Shown here one piece after another: positions 48,743 through 57,050 of a stretch of DNA of 64,000 nt. The translations under genes were made by a program, and so were the position numbers. The notes under the pieces are model-generated. The model had not been told where the DNA came from. It saw only the letters and a list, made by a program, of their open reading frames with translations, and made no database searches. The DNA comes from Ruminococcus sp. (lineage in GTDB: Bacteria; Bacillota; Clostridia; Oscillospirales; Ruminococcaceae), in assembly GCA_029060755.1 (NCBI GenBank), contig JAIDTI010000024.1, positions 85,679-149,678 on the forward strand, written 5' to 3'. The first letter of the stretch is position 1; every line of letters begins with the position of its first letter.

Positions 48743-49930
48743 ATGTTAAAAGAAAAAACAGTATTATTGGGAGTATCAAGTTCCATAGCAGCATACAAGA
48801 TGTGCAACGTTGCAAGAATGTTGACAAAATTAGGTGCGGAAGTTCATGTTGCAATGACAGCCAATGCGACAAATTTCGTCCACCCGCTTACTTTTGAAAC
48901 ACTCACACAAAACAAGTGCCTTATTGATACATTTGACCGCAATTTTCAGTATAGTGTTGAACACGTTGCAATTGCAAAAAAGGCAGATGTTGTTCTTATT
49001 GCACCTGCAACAGCGAATGTCATAGGCAAGATTGCAAACGGTATAGCGGACGATATGCTAACTACAACAGTAATGGCTTGTACCTGTCCGAAACTTATAG
49101 CACCTGCAATGAATCATAATATGTACCATAATCCGATAGTGCAGGAGAATATAGCAAAGCTGAAAAAATATGGCTATGAGATAATAGAGCCTGTTTGTGG
49201 TATGCTTGCAAACCGTGATACAGGTGACGGCAAACTGCCTGACGAAGAAACACTTGTTGAATATATTGTCCGTGAGATTGCATTTGAAAAGGATTTGCAG
49301 GGCAAAAAGATACTTGTAACAGCAGGGGCGACAAGAGAAAAAATTGATCCTGTTCGTTTCATTTCAAATCATTCCAGCGGAAAAATGGGATTTGCAATAG
49401 CAAGAGCTGCTATGTTGAGGGGTGCGGAAGTTACGGTAATATCGGCACATACGGACGTTAAACCGCCTATGTTTGCAAATGTAGTAAACGTTGAATCAGC
49501 AGAGGATATGTTCAACGCAGTAAAAGAGAACATGAGTTCTGCTGATATTATAATCAAGGCGGCGGCAGTTGCGGATTATACACCAATGACGGTATCAGAC
49601 AGCAAGATAAAGAAGTCTGATGGCGATATGAGTATACCACTGAAACGCACAACGGATATTCTGAAATATATCGGTGAAAACAGGAGAGAAAATCAGATTG
49701 TATGTGGATTTTCAATGGAGACTGATAATGTGCTTGAAAATTCACGCAGAAAGCTTGAATCAAAAAATTGTGATATGATTTGTGCAAATTCGCTGAAAAC
49801 ATCTGGAGCAGGTTTCGGCACTGATACTAATATTATCACCATGATAACAAGAAACGGCATCAAAGAAATTGAACTGATGTCAAAATTTGATGCCGCAAAT
49901 ATTATTTTGAGTAAGCTGAAAAATTTTTAG
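48743..49930 (+). CDS. coaBC: Bifunctional phosphopantothenoylcysteine decarboxylase/synthetase
   Basis: 395 residues. The N-terminal flavoprotein CoaC has GVSSSIAAYK, the catalytic His in VEHVAIAKKAD, APAMNHNMYHNP and ANRDTGDGKLPD. The C-terminal CoaB has VTAGATREKIDPVRFISNHS with GKMG, the AAAVADYTP block and the KKSD loop. It makes 4'-phosphopantetheine for CoA. ATG 48743 follows AAGGAGG. A TATAAT at about 48712-48717 is the likely -10; no convincing -35. Its stop overlaps the next, convergent gene by 3 bases. Confidence 0.96.
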   Translation: MLKEKTVLLGVSSSIAAYKMCNVARMLTKLGAEVHVAMTANATNFVHPLTFETLTQNKCLIDTFDRNFQYSVEHVAIAKKADVVLIAPATANVIGKIANGIADDMLTTTVMACTCPKLIAPAMNHNMYHNPIVQENIAKLKKYGYEIIEPVCGMLANRDTGDGKLPDEETLVEYIVREIAFEKDLQGKKILVTAGATREKIDPVRFISNHSSGKMGFAIARAAMLRGAEVTVISAHTDVKPPMFANVVNVESAEDMFNAVKENMSSADIIIKAAAVADYTPMTVSDSKIKKSDGDMSIPLKRTTDILKYIGENRRENQIVCGFSMETDNVLENSRRKLESKNCDMICANSLKTSGAGFGTDTNIITMITRNGIKEIELMSKFDAANIILSKLKNF

Positions 49931-50253
49931 ATTTCGCTGTCATCATGCCATGTTATAAAATCAGGCATTTTGTGAAAAAATTTAAAAAACTCAACAGCTT
50001 TTTCCACCTGTTCCGCTGGAATTACCCATGATAATGGGTATTCGTCAAGCTGACCGTTTGAGAGATAAAATTCCATAGTTTCATCATCAGAACCGCTGTA
50101 TTCAGGATTTCTTGAAGTAAATCCCGCACTTTCATCATCTGGAAGATACATAAGAAAGCCATAATCACCATTTATAAGAGCCGTTAATGTCTGCTCATCG
50201 TCTCCGGTATCAACCCATATCTCCTTATACGGACTTTTTTCCCATATATACAT
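49927..50253 (-). CDS. Imm1-family immunity protein, orphan
   Basis: 108 residues. The central motif reads GDYGFLMYLPDDESAGFTSR followed by NPEYSG, then FYLSNGQLDEYPLSWVIP, EKAVEFF and a final FITWHDD. This is the Imm1 pattern of polymorphic-toxin immunity proteins, which block partner nuclease or deaminase toxins in the cytoplasm. No toxin gene is in reach. It starts 2 bp after the DUF1846 stop with no visible ribosome binding site, so it probably depends on translational reinitiation. Confidence 0.75.
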   Translation of the reverse strand: MYIWEKSPYKEIWVDTGDDEQTLTALINGDYGFLMYLPDDESAGFTSRNPEYSGSDDETMEFYLSNGQLDEYPLSWVIPAEQVEKAVEFFKFFHKMPDFITWHDDSEI

Positions 50254-50255
50254 AA

Positions 50256-51722
50256 TCAGTTACTGTATTTTGGTTCGCAGGTGAGATTTATGCCAAGACG
50301 CTTGAAAATGCGTTCATCAACAGCAGAAAGTATAACAGTGGAGTGGACTTCACAGCCTCTTAGCTTTGAAATCTGCTCCATAGCTTTTTTTGCGTTGTCG
50401 TCAGTAGTGGCGCAGATTGAGAGTGCAAGAAGTGTTTCGTCCGTGTGAATACGTGGGTTGTTGTTGCCGAGATGATTTACTTTCAAGTCCATAATCGGCT
50501 CAATAACGTGCGGAGACATAAGAAGTACATCATCAGCAAGACCTGCAAAATGTTTGAGTGCATTGAGGAGGAGTGCCGAGACTGCGCCGAGAAGTTCGGA
50601 AGTTCTGCCCGTGAGGACAGTACCGTCAGGAAGTTCCATAGCAGCAGCAGGAGCATTTGTTTCCTGTTCTTTTGCAAGTGCGACGGCAACTATTTTTCTG
50701 TCGTCGGGAGTAACATGAGCCTGTTTCATGAGGAGAGTAAGTTTCATTTCCTCATCTTCAGAGATAAGACCTTTTTTTCTGTCGCACAATGCAGTATAAT
50801 AACGGCGGATTATCTCATCTTTTGAAGCCTGACAGGTAACATCATCATCAATAATACATTTTCCAGCCATATTTACACCCATATCAGTAGGAGATTTGTA
50901 AGGTGATTCGCCGAGTATATTTTCAAACATTGCATTGAGTACAGGGAAAATTTCAATATCACGGTTATAGTTTACGGTAGTTTTTCCGTATGCCTCAAGA
51001 TGAAAAGGGTCAATCATATTTACGTCATTGAGGTCAGCAGTAGCAGCTTCATAAGCAATATTTACAGGGTGACGGAGAGGAAGATTCCATATAGGGAAAG
51101 TCTCAAATTTTGCATAGCCTGCATTTACTCCACGTTTATGCTCATGATAAAGTTGAGAGAGACAAGTAGCCATTTTTCCGCTTCCCGGACCGGGAGCTGT
51201 TATAACAACAAGTTTGCATGAAGTTTCTATGTACTCATTTTTTCCATAGCCCTTATCACTGATAATGCGGTTTAAATCAGACGGATAGCCCTTGATGCTG
51301 TAGTGATGGTATATTTTTATACCAAGTGATTCAAGTCTTTTCTGAAATGCGTCTGCTGTAGGCTGATTGTCGTATCTTGTGAGTACAACACTGCTTACAT
51401 AGAGACCTATTTTTCTGAATATGTTAACAAGACGAATAACATCAACATCATATGTAATTCCTAAATCGCCACGAATTTTATTTTTTTCAATATCGTCAGA
51501 ATTTATAACAATAACAATTTCTGCCTCATCTTTAAGCTGTAAAAGCATCTGCAACTTACTGTCGGGCTTGAATCCCGGAAGTACACGTGAAGCGTGGTAG
51601 TCGTCAAAGAGTTTTCCACCAAATTCAAGATAAAGCTTGTCCCCGAATTGTGCTATACGTTCACGTATATGCTCCGACTGCATTTTCAGATATTTTTCAT
51701 TGTCAAAACCAATTTTATTCAT
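50256..51722 (-). CDS. DUF1846 (UPF0371) family protein
   Basis: 488 residues starting MNKIGFDNEKYLKMQSEHI. Conserved blocks are KLYLEFGGKLFDDYHASRVL, KNKIRGDLGITYDVDV, the P-loop-like ITAPGPGSGKMATCLSQLYH, and the C-terminal HLGNNNPRIHTDETL. The family is widespread in anaerobic Firmicutes and its structure is known, but its activity is not; a nucleotide- or phosphate-linked role is suggested by the Gly-rich loop. ATG 51722 follows GGAGGAAA, and the longer upstream frame overlaps the promoter. Confidence 0.9.
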   Translation of the reverse strand: MNKIGFDNEKYLKMQSEHIRERIAQFGDKLYLEFGGKLFDDYHASRVLPGFKPDSKLQMLLQLKDEAEIVIVINSDDIEKNKIRGDLGITYDVDVIRLVNIFRKIGLYVSSVVLTRYDNQPTADAFQKRLESLGIKIYHHYSIKGYPSDLNRIISDKGYGKNEYIETSCKLVVITAPGPGSGKMATCLSQLYHEHKRGVNAGYAKFETFPIWNLPLRHPVNIAYEAATADLNDVNMIDPFHLEAYGKTTVNYNRDIEIFPVLNAMFENILGESPYKSPTDMGVNMAGKCIIDDDVTCQASKDEIIRRYYTALCDRKKGLISEDEEMKLTLLMKQAHVTPDDRKIVAVALAKEQETNAPAAAMELPDGTVLTGRTSELLGAVSALLLNALKHFAGLADDVLLMSPHVIEPIMDLKVNHLGNNNPRIHTDETLLALSICATTDDNAKKAMEQISKLRGCEVHSTVILSAVDERIFKRLGINLTCEPKYSN

Positions 51723-51755
51723 AAAAATTTCCTCCATAAAAAACAATCTGTTACT

Positions 51756-51784
51756 ATTATATAACAAAAATAAAAAAAAAGCAA
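51756..51784 (-). promoter_or_regulatory. Promoter of the DUF1846 gene
   Basis: On the minus strand: TTGCTT, 17 bases (a T-rich spacer), TATAAT, 34 bases before the start codon. Confidence 0.65.
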
Positions 51785-51813
51785 TAGAAAAATAGTTTTT
51801 TCCTGAAAAAAAG

Positions 51814-51845
51814 TAACCTGTATTGTCGCTAATCAATACAGGTTA
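51814..51845 (-). terminator. Terminator of the Gld-like ABC operon
   Basis: A 12-bp perfect stem, TAACCTGTATTG / CAATACAGGTTA, with an 8-base loop and T-runs on both sides. It serves the minus-strand operon ending at 51851 and could work in either direction. Confidence 0.92.
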
Positions 51846-51850
51846 TTTTT

Positions 51851-53248
51851 TTAATTATTAGGCTGTATTTCTGCCTGACTGCAAAGCAGTTTATACGATT
51901 CAAGCATACCTGATATAACAAAATCAGAATCAGTTATAGTTCCTGTATATTTTTCATCAGCAAACACAAAACATTTGTTGTCCTCACCTGTTGAAACAAG
52001 GTCAATCTGTGATTTTGTTCCATCAGAATTTGTATATTTTACAGTGAAAACAGGGTTTTCAAGTTCGGGTTTTAATTCAACATCAATATCAGTTATTACT
52101 GTGTATGAAAAATAGTTGTAGAAAGTTTCAAAATAGCTTTTTATTTGAGCTTTTGACAAGTCTATTTCATATCCTCTGCACTCTGCATAATCATCTGTAG
52201 CATTTATTGTAAACTTTTCACAAAGTTCAGGACAGATAATTTCAAAATCGCTGACAGCATACATATTTGCATTTTCGATAGTCTGTGGAATAAGGTCAAA
52301 AATATCATAGTTGATAAATTTCATATCAGCTGTATAATAAGTCTCAACCTGTTTTGAGTGTTCAAGGTAAACATAAGTATATGACTCTGTATTTTTTCCG
52401 TAACTGCTTATGAGATAATTACATTCTGTTCCATCGGAAAGCTGTACTGTAAACTCTGCTGTCGGATTATCAAATCCGTATTTTACAATATCATCATCAG
52501 ACTGCACAAACATTTCCTCTGCTGTAAGACGTGTGATTAGAGTAATAATGCTTGTAGGTCTTGTTTGATTTACAGTAAGCATTGAATATTCGGAGGGCAG
52601 TTCCCATAAGTTGCTTTCGGGGTTAAGTGTAAGCTCATAGACGGTTTTTCCGTCTTTTTTAAGGCTCATTCCTGTAATCTGATTTGAAGTATATGATAAG
52701 AATTTATCATCTTTAATTGAAAGATTTGTAGTAATCATGGATTCTGCATCACTTGCTGTTATAGCATAGATATTATTTTTTGTATCAGTATACGCATAAT
52801 AATAGTCACCAGTCGGACTTTTGTCGCCTATATAGAGTATATATGATGCTTCATTGTCTGAAAATACGACTTTATATGGCTCATTCAGTCCGTATTTAGC
52901 TTTGTTTTCGTCTGTTGCCTCACCATAGCTTGTATCTGCCGTAAGATTGGCTATAGATGTGCAGATTCCTTGAAATATAGTCTGATTCAGTGCAAATCTT
53001 TCATTTGTAGATGACTCTGTAAGAATCCAGTCGCTTTCCATTATTTCAGCGGTATAGTTATTATCAGAATAGAAAATCTGAATTTTGTTTATGGAATCGC
53101 TGTCAACATTAAAAAGTACATTGTCTGCAAGAGATTCTGCCTGTTTCTGATTTTCCTTTTCGCTTTTTGATTTTACAGCAAAGTAAGCACCGATTGAAGC
53201 ACCAGCAAGAATAACAAGTATCACAGAAGCAATAATAACATTTTTCAT
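51851..53248 (-). CDS. DUF4340 exported protein of the ABC operon
   Basis: 465 residues with one N-terminal membrane anchor (about 4-24) and a long extracellular part made of repeated DUF4340-like units: YGLNEPYKVVF with LYIGDKSPTGDYYYAY, and YGFDNPTAEFTVQLSDG with a following Tyr-rich strand. DUF4340 proteins usually accompany GldA/F/G-type transporters. It overlaps the GldG-like stop by one base. The role, perhaps as an extracellular substrate-binding or scaffold part, is unknown. Confidence 0.85.
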   Translation of the reverse strand: MKNVIIASVILVILAGASIGAYFAVKSKSEKENQKQAESLADNVLFNVDSDSINKIQIFYSDNNYTAEIMESDWILTESSTNERFALNQTIFQGICTSIANLTADTSYGEATDENKAKYGLNEPYKVVFSDNEASYILYIGDKSPTGDYYYAYTDTKNNIYAITASDAESMITTNLSIKDDKFLSYTSNQITGMSLKKDGKTVYELTLNPESNLWELPSEYSMLTVNQTRPTSIITLITRLTAEEMFVQSDDDIVKYGFDNPTAEFTVQLSDGTECNYLISSYGKNTESYTYVYLEHSKQVETYYTADMKFINYDIFDLIPQTIENANMYAVSDFEIICPELCEKFTINATDDYAECRGYEIDLSKAQIKSYFETFYNYFSYTVITDIDVELKPELENPVFTVKYTNSDGTKSQIDLVSTGEDNKCFVFADEKYTGTITDSDFVISGMLESYKLLCSQAEIQPNN

Positions 53249-54759
53249 CAGGCATATCTCCTTTTAAGCCATACAGCTACACCGGCAAGAGCGAATATAA
53301 TTGGTAAAGCTATAAATAAGTTGATAGCTTTTGAAGCGTCTTTACCGTCCTCAAATGTCATGGTGTCATATGAGTTGATTTTTGTGCCTATACCCATATC
53401 AATATCACTGTCATAAAGCCATGTATTAGAAAACAGTGTCAATGCTCTTGTGCCTGTAACAGTGTCAGTTACTTCATTGATAATCGGCTCGTCTGAACCC
53501 ATTACATAAAGCTTTGCACCAGTCTGCTTGTTGTATGAGTAATAGCCAAGAACAAGCGGAGTATTTGATTTTGCTTCAGCTTTTTCAGCTGTTTCCTTAT
53601 CACCGCCCATTGCTTCACTTATTGTAGTGTAGTCTGTACTGTCTTGTGATGGCGGAAGATTTTCAATAATAGATGCTTTTTCAATCATTTCACTTGATGA
53701 TGCAAGTTCACTGAAACTTCTTGTGTTGCCTGTACCTGAAATATATATTCCGTTTGTGACAAGCTGGTTAATGTCAGTAGTAAGGTCTTCTGTATAGTCC
53801 TCAACTTTTGACGGATAAGACACACGGAAATATCTGTCATCAAGTTTTATAGATGCGTCTGAATCATTTTCATCATTTTCAATACGTCTGATTATATAGT
53901 CAGTATTTTTTTCTCTTATAAGATTATAGTCCATACCGATTTCAAATTTTTCAAGCAGATATTCGATATTTTCAAATCGTCCTTCTGTATCACATGGCGA
54001 CAGCAACATTGAAATTGCCCCGCCGTTATCAATGTATGCACTCAATTTTTCACGGTCTGAAACTGAAATATCATGTTGTGGTGATGCAAGATACACAATA
54101 GCAGTATTTTCGGGAAGTTCGTCAACTGTTGACAAGTCAAGTTCCTGAACGTCATAGTTGTCTGTTTTTATAGCATCTCCGAAATTTGAGTAGGTGTTTT
54201 CAAGAGTTTTGTCGCTGTATCCGTTAAGGAAGTAGATTGTCGGAAGATTACCGCTTGTGCAGAGGTGAATAGCACCTGCAATAAGTTCCTCACCTGCATA
54301 TGCAAGAATACCATTTGAATCCTGCTGAAAACAACGGTTAAACTTAATCTGCTTGATAGTATCTCCGCATTTTACAAAAATATCAGCAAGACCAATTTCA
54401 AGAAGTCCTGTAGGATTGAGGGAGTTTGCAAGTTCTGTATCTTCATTCGGGTCAAAACAGGTAAGAGTGATATTGTCATACTTGTCAAGTTCAGTTAAAG
54501 TATGGTACAATGGCAGACATCTTGGAACTTCTTTAAGGTCGATAAGGTCGGAAAGAAAGTAAATTTCAATCTGCTTGTCCGAAGTATCATTTACAAGCTG
54601 TTCTGTTACAGAAGTAAGAGTATATTTGCCTGATGGTGTCATATCGTAAACATTGTCATAATAGCTGAAAATCATATTTATCGGCACAAACACGGCAAGA
54701 ATAAGAAGTGCAAGTATAACTGCAAATGCACCTGAAAGATTTAATTTTTTCTTTTGCAT
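53248..54759 (-). CDS. GldG-like ABC transporter auxiliary protein
   Basis: 503 residues: N-terminal membrane segment (about 10-32), an extracellular GldG / IFT52-like domain (for example YFLSDLIDLKEVPRCLP, TIYFLNGYSDKTLENTYSNF, NGGAISMLLSPCDTEG), and a C-terminal membrane segment (about 478-497). In Bacteroidota GldG works with GldA and GldF in gliding and type IX secretion. In Firmicutes the same triad is of unknown cargo. It lies 8 bp after the permease gene. Confidence 0.85.
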   Translation of the reverse strand: MQKKKLNLSGAFAVILALLILAVFVPINMIFSYYDNVYDMTPSGKYTLTSVTEQLVNDTSDKQIEIYFLSDLIDLKEVPRCLPLYHTLTELDKYDNITLTCFDPNEDTELANSLNPTGLLEIGLADIFVKCGDTIKQIKFNRCFQQDSNGILAYAGEELIAGAIHLCTSGNLPTIYFLNGYSDKTLENTYSNFGDAIKTDNYDVQELDLSTVDELPENTAIVYLASPQHDISVSDREKLSAYIDNGGAISMLLSPCDTEGRFENIEYLLEKFEIGMDYNLIREKNTDYIIRRIENDENDSDASIKLDDRYFRVSYPSKVEDYTEDLTTDINQLVTNGIYISGTGNTRSFSELASSSEMIEKASIIENLPPSQDSTDYTTISEAMGGDKETAEKAEAKSNTPLVLGYYSYNKQTGAKLYVMGSDEPIINEVTDTVTGTRALTLFSNTWLYDSDIDMGIGTKINSYDTMTFEDGKDASKAINLFIALPIIFALAGVAVWLKRRYA

Positions 54760-54767
54760 TTTTAAAA

Positions 54768-55499
54768 TTACCCCCTGTTCCAGCGTCTTTTTTCAATTGA
54801 AATATAGTTCCATGCAAGAGCTATAATTATTGCTGATATGAAAAATACAAGGTCAGAAAGTCTTATAAAGCCTTGTGAAAAATATGCAAATCGTGGCTGT
54901 GCCGCAAAAGCATATAGCAGTGACTGAAGTGTCGGGAACTGTGCAATAAAATCTGTTTGTGAAAAATCGTCTACAAATATAAAGCCAAACATTATAATTT
55001 CACCAATAATAGCAGCTATGATTGAATTTTCTGTAAATGACGAAATAAGCTGTCCTATTGCTATGAACATAGCACCCCAGAAAAAGAATCCTACATATGC
55101 ACAAATAAGCTGTCCCATGACTACTTCACCGTGCATAGCTGTAAAAATCGGGAAAAATAGCGAGCCTGCAATCATAAACAGGAAAACAGTGATATTTGCA
55201 AGATATTTTCCGATTATAATCTGAAATACATTTACAGGAGATGTCATAAGCAGAACTTCTGTTCCAAATTTTCTTTCATCCGCAAAAGTACGCATTGTAA
55301 GTATCGGGATAAGGAATATGAAGTAGAAGATTACATTGTAGAATATTTCAGGGAAAGTGAACTGAAAATCGTGCTTGTCCAGATTTCCGAGTGCATTGTT
55401 GAACATGAAAGTAAACAGGAACATAAATAAAGCCGATACAGTATATGCAAACGGAGTATAGAAGAAAGACTGTAATTCCTTTTTATATATAGAAAACAT
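54768..55499 (-). CDS. GldF-like ABC transporter permease
   Basis: 243 residues with six membrane segments; starts MFSIYKKELQSFFYTPFAY. It contains the ABC-2 permease block ILTMRTFADERKFGTEVLLM and ends WNYISIEKRRW. It pairs with the ATPase gene upstream, which it overlaps by one base. Confidence 0.9.
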   Translation of the reverse strand: MFSIYKKELQSFFYTPFAYTVSALFMFLFTFMFNNALGNLDKHDFQFTFPEIFYNVIFYFIFLIPILTMRTFADERKFGTEVLLMTSPVNVFQIIIGKYLANITVFLFMIAGSLFFPIFTAMHGEVVMGQLICAYVGFFFWGAMFIAIGQLISSFTENSIIAAIIGEIIMFGFIFVDDFSQTDFIAQFPTLQSLLYAFAAQPRFAYFSQGFIRLSDLVFFISAIIIALAWNYISIEKRRWNRG

Positions 55500-56518
55500 T
55501 ATTCATTATCCTCCTTTGTTGTTTTTTCAGGATTTTCTGCTTTAATCTGTTCATAGAGTTCCTCCATGCCCGATTTTGAGGAAGTTTTATTGATAAGTTC
55601 AACAAATACTGCTTCAAGGTCAGGTTTTTCGGTATAGATTTCAGAGATATTGATATTATTTCTGATTAATTCAGTCATTATGCTGTTTTTAACTTCATCT
55701 GCATCTCCGTCAAGTTGAATAGTGAACTCAAAGAAGTCGTTGCCTTCTGCATCAATCTTGCTTATCTCCCTGACACCCTTTGTCAGTTCAATAATATTTG
55801 ATGCTGTTGCACGGCTTCCCTTGATTTTAATGTGGAGAATGATATTTCCACCAAGTGATTTTTCAAGGTTTTCAATTGTATCAACAGCTTTTATATTGCC
55901 TTTGTTGATTATTACAACTCTGTCACATACAGCACTTACTTCTGAAAGAATATGCGAACTGAATATTACAGAATGTTCTTTTTTCAGGTCGGATATAATC
56001 TGCCTTACTTCTACAACCTGATTCGGGTCAAGTCCGACGGTCGGCTCATCAAGAATCAGGAATTTCGGGTTGCCGAGAAGTGCTTGTGCAAATCCCACAC
56101 GCTGTTTATAGCCTTTTGAAAGATTTTTGATAAGCTTATGCTTTACATCATCAATTTTCAGCAGATTCATAACACGCTTGATTTCAGATGCTTTTTCTTT
56201 CATAGGTATTCTTTTAAGTCCGGCGCAGAATGAGAGATATTCTTTAACTCTCATATCAGGATAAACAGGTGGAATTTCAGGTAGATAACCTATGTTTTTC
56301 TTTGCTTTTACAGGCTCTCTGGAAATATCGTTTCCACAGATGTTTACTGTTCCGGCTGTCATGGGCAGATAGCCTGCAATCATGTTCATTGTTGTTGATT
56401 TTCCTGCACCGTTAGGACCAAGAAAACCCAGAATCTCATTATCATTTATTGTAAAACTTATATTATTTACAGCTTTGTTGTTACCGTAAAATTTTGTCAG
56501 ATTTTCAATAGTAATCAT
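55499..56518 (-). CDS. ABC transporter ATP-binding protein (GldA-like)
   Basis: 339 residues: Walker A GPNGAGKST, signature LSKGYKQRVG, Walker B FLILDEPTVGLDP, and the H-loop His in IFSSHILSEV. A C-terminal extension of ~100 residues ends in an acidic Glu/Lys tail. It energises the exporter formed with the next two genes. The gene is divergent from GH48; a TATAAT lies about 20 bases before the site AAAGGAG, with no good -35. Confidence 0.93.
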   Translation of the reverse strand: MITIENLTKFYGNNKAVNNISFTINDNEILGFLGPNGAGKSTTMNMIAGYLPMTAGTVNICGNDISREPVKAKKNIGYLPEIPPVYPDMRVKEYLSFCAGLKRIPMKEKASEIKRVMNLLKIDDVKHKLIKNLSKGYKQRVGFAQALLGNPKFLILDEPTVGLDPNQVVEVRQIISDLKKEHSVIFSSHILSEVSAVCDRVVIINKGNIKAVDTIENLEKSLGGNIILHIKIKGSRATASNIIELTKGVREISKIDAEGNDFFEFTIQLDGDADEVKNSIMTELIRNNINISEIYTEKPDLEAVFVELINKTSSKSGMEELYEQIKAENPEKTTKEDNE

Positions 56519-56884
56519 GAGTTGCTCCTTTCGTGAATATATTATATTAAAGTATGCTTCCGCACAAAATAATCATACTTTTACATTATGGCAAAATTTT
56601 ATTAACACAATATTAATAAACTATGTACATAATGTTAATTTAAAATTATCTGTCATGCAAAATACAAAAAAATTATACACTGTTCTTGTGTGAAATATGT
56701 GAAAGAATCGTGTATATGGAATAAATATTGCATAACAGGTTAATTTATTTTGTTTATTAATATTTGGTATATAAATAAACAATGAGTATAGTTATGCTAA
56801 TAGACAAAATATACAAAAATGTTTTTTTTAATTGTGCATTGCAACAAAAATGATTGACTGCATTAGTTAAAATTCGCTAATCTG
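56519..56884. other. AT-rich divergent intergenic region between the ABC operon and GH48
   Basis: 366 bases without a coding frame, mostly A/T tracts. The left end should hold the ABC-operon promoter; the right end leads into the GH48 promoter at 56885. I looked for a catabolite-response site of the TGnAAnCGnTnnCA type and did not find one. Confidence 0.6.
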
Positions 56885-56913
56885 TTGACAGAAATATAAA
56901 ATTGAATTATAAT
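56885..56913 (+). promoter_or_regulatory. Promoter of the GH48 gene
   Basis: TTGACA, 17 bases, TATAAT. Transcription should begin near 56920, giving a leader of about 130 nt. The leader includes a 5-bp hairpin CTGCC / GGCAG (56989-57004) and ends with a strong GAGAGGGG ribosome binding site. Confidence 0.82.
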
Positions 56914-57050
56914 AATATTATGAAAAAAGTTTGTTAATATTGTGTGTGTCTGAAGAACGTCACAATATACAGATTTTTCGTGTATGTACTGCCTGAAACG
57001 GCAGATAAATCTTTTCTAAACTAAAATTTTTTTGAGAGGGGTTAAAATCA

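Noticed and set aside
56519-57050. Catabolite-repression (cre) site before GH48
   Set aside because: No sequence close enough to the TGnAAnCGnTnnCA consensus was seen.
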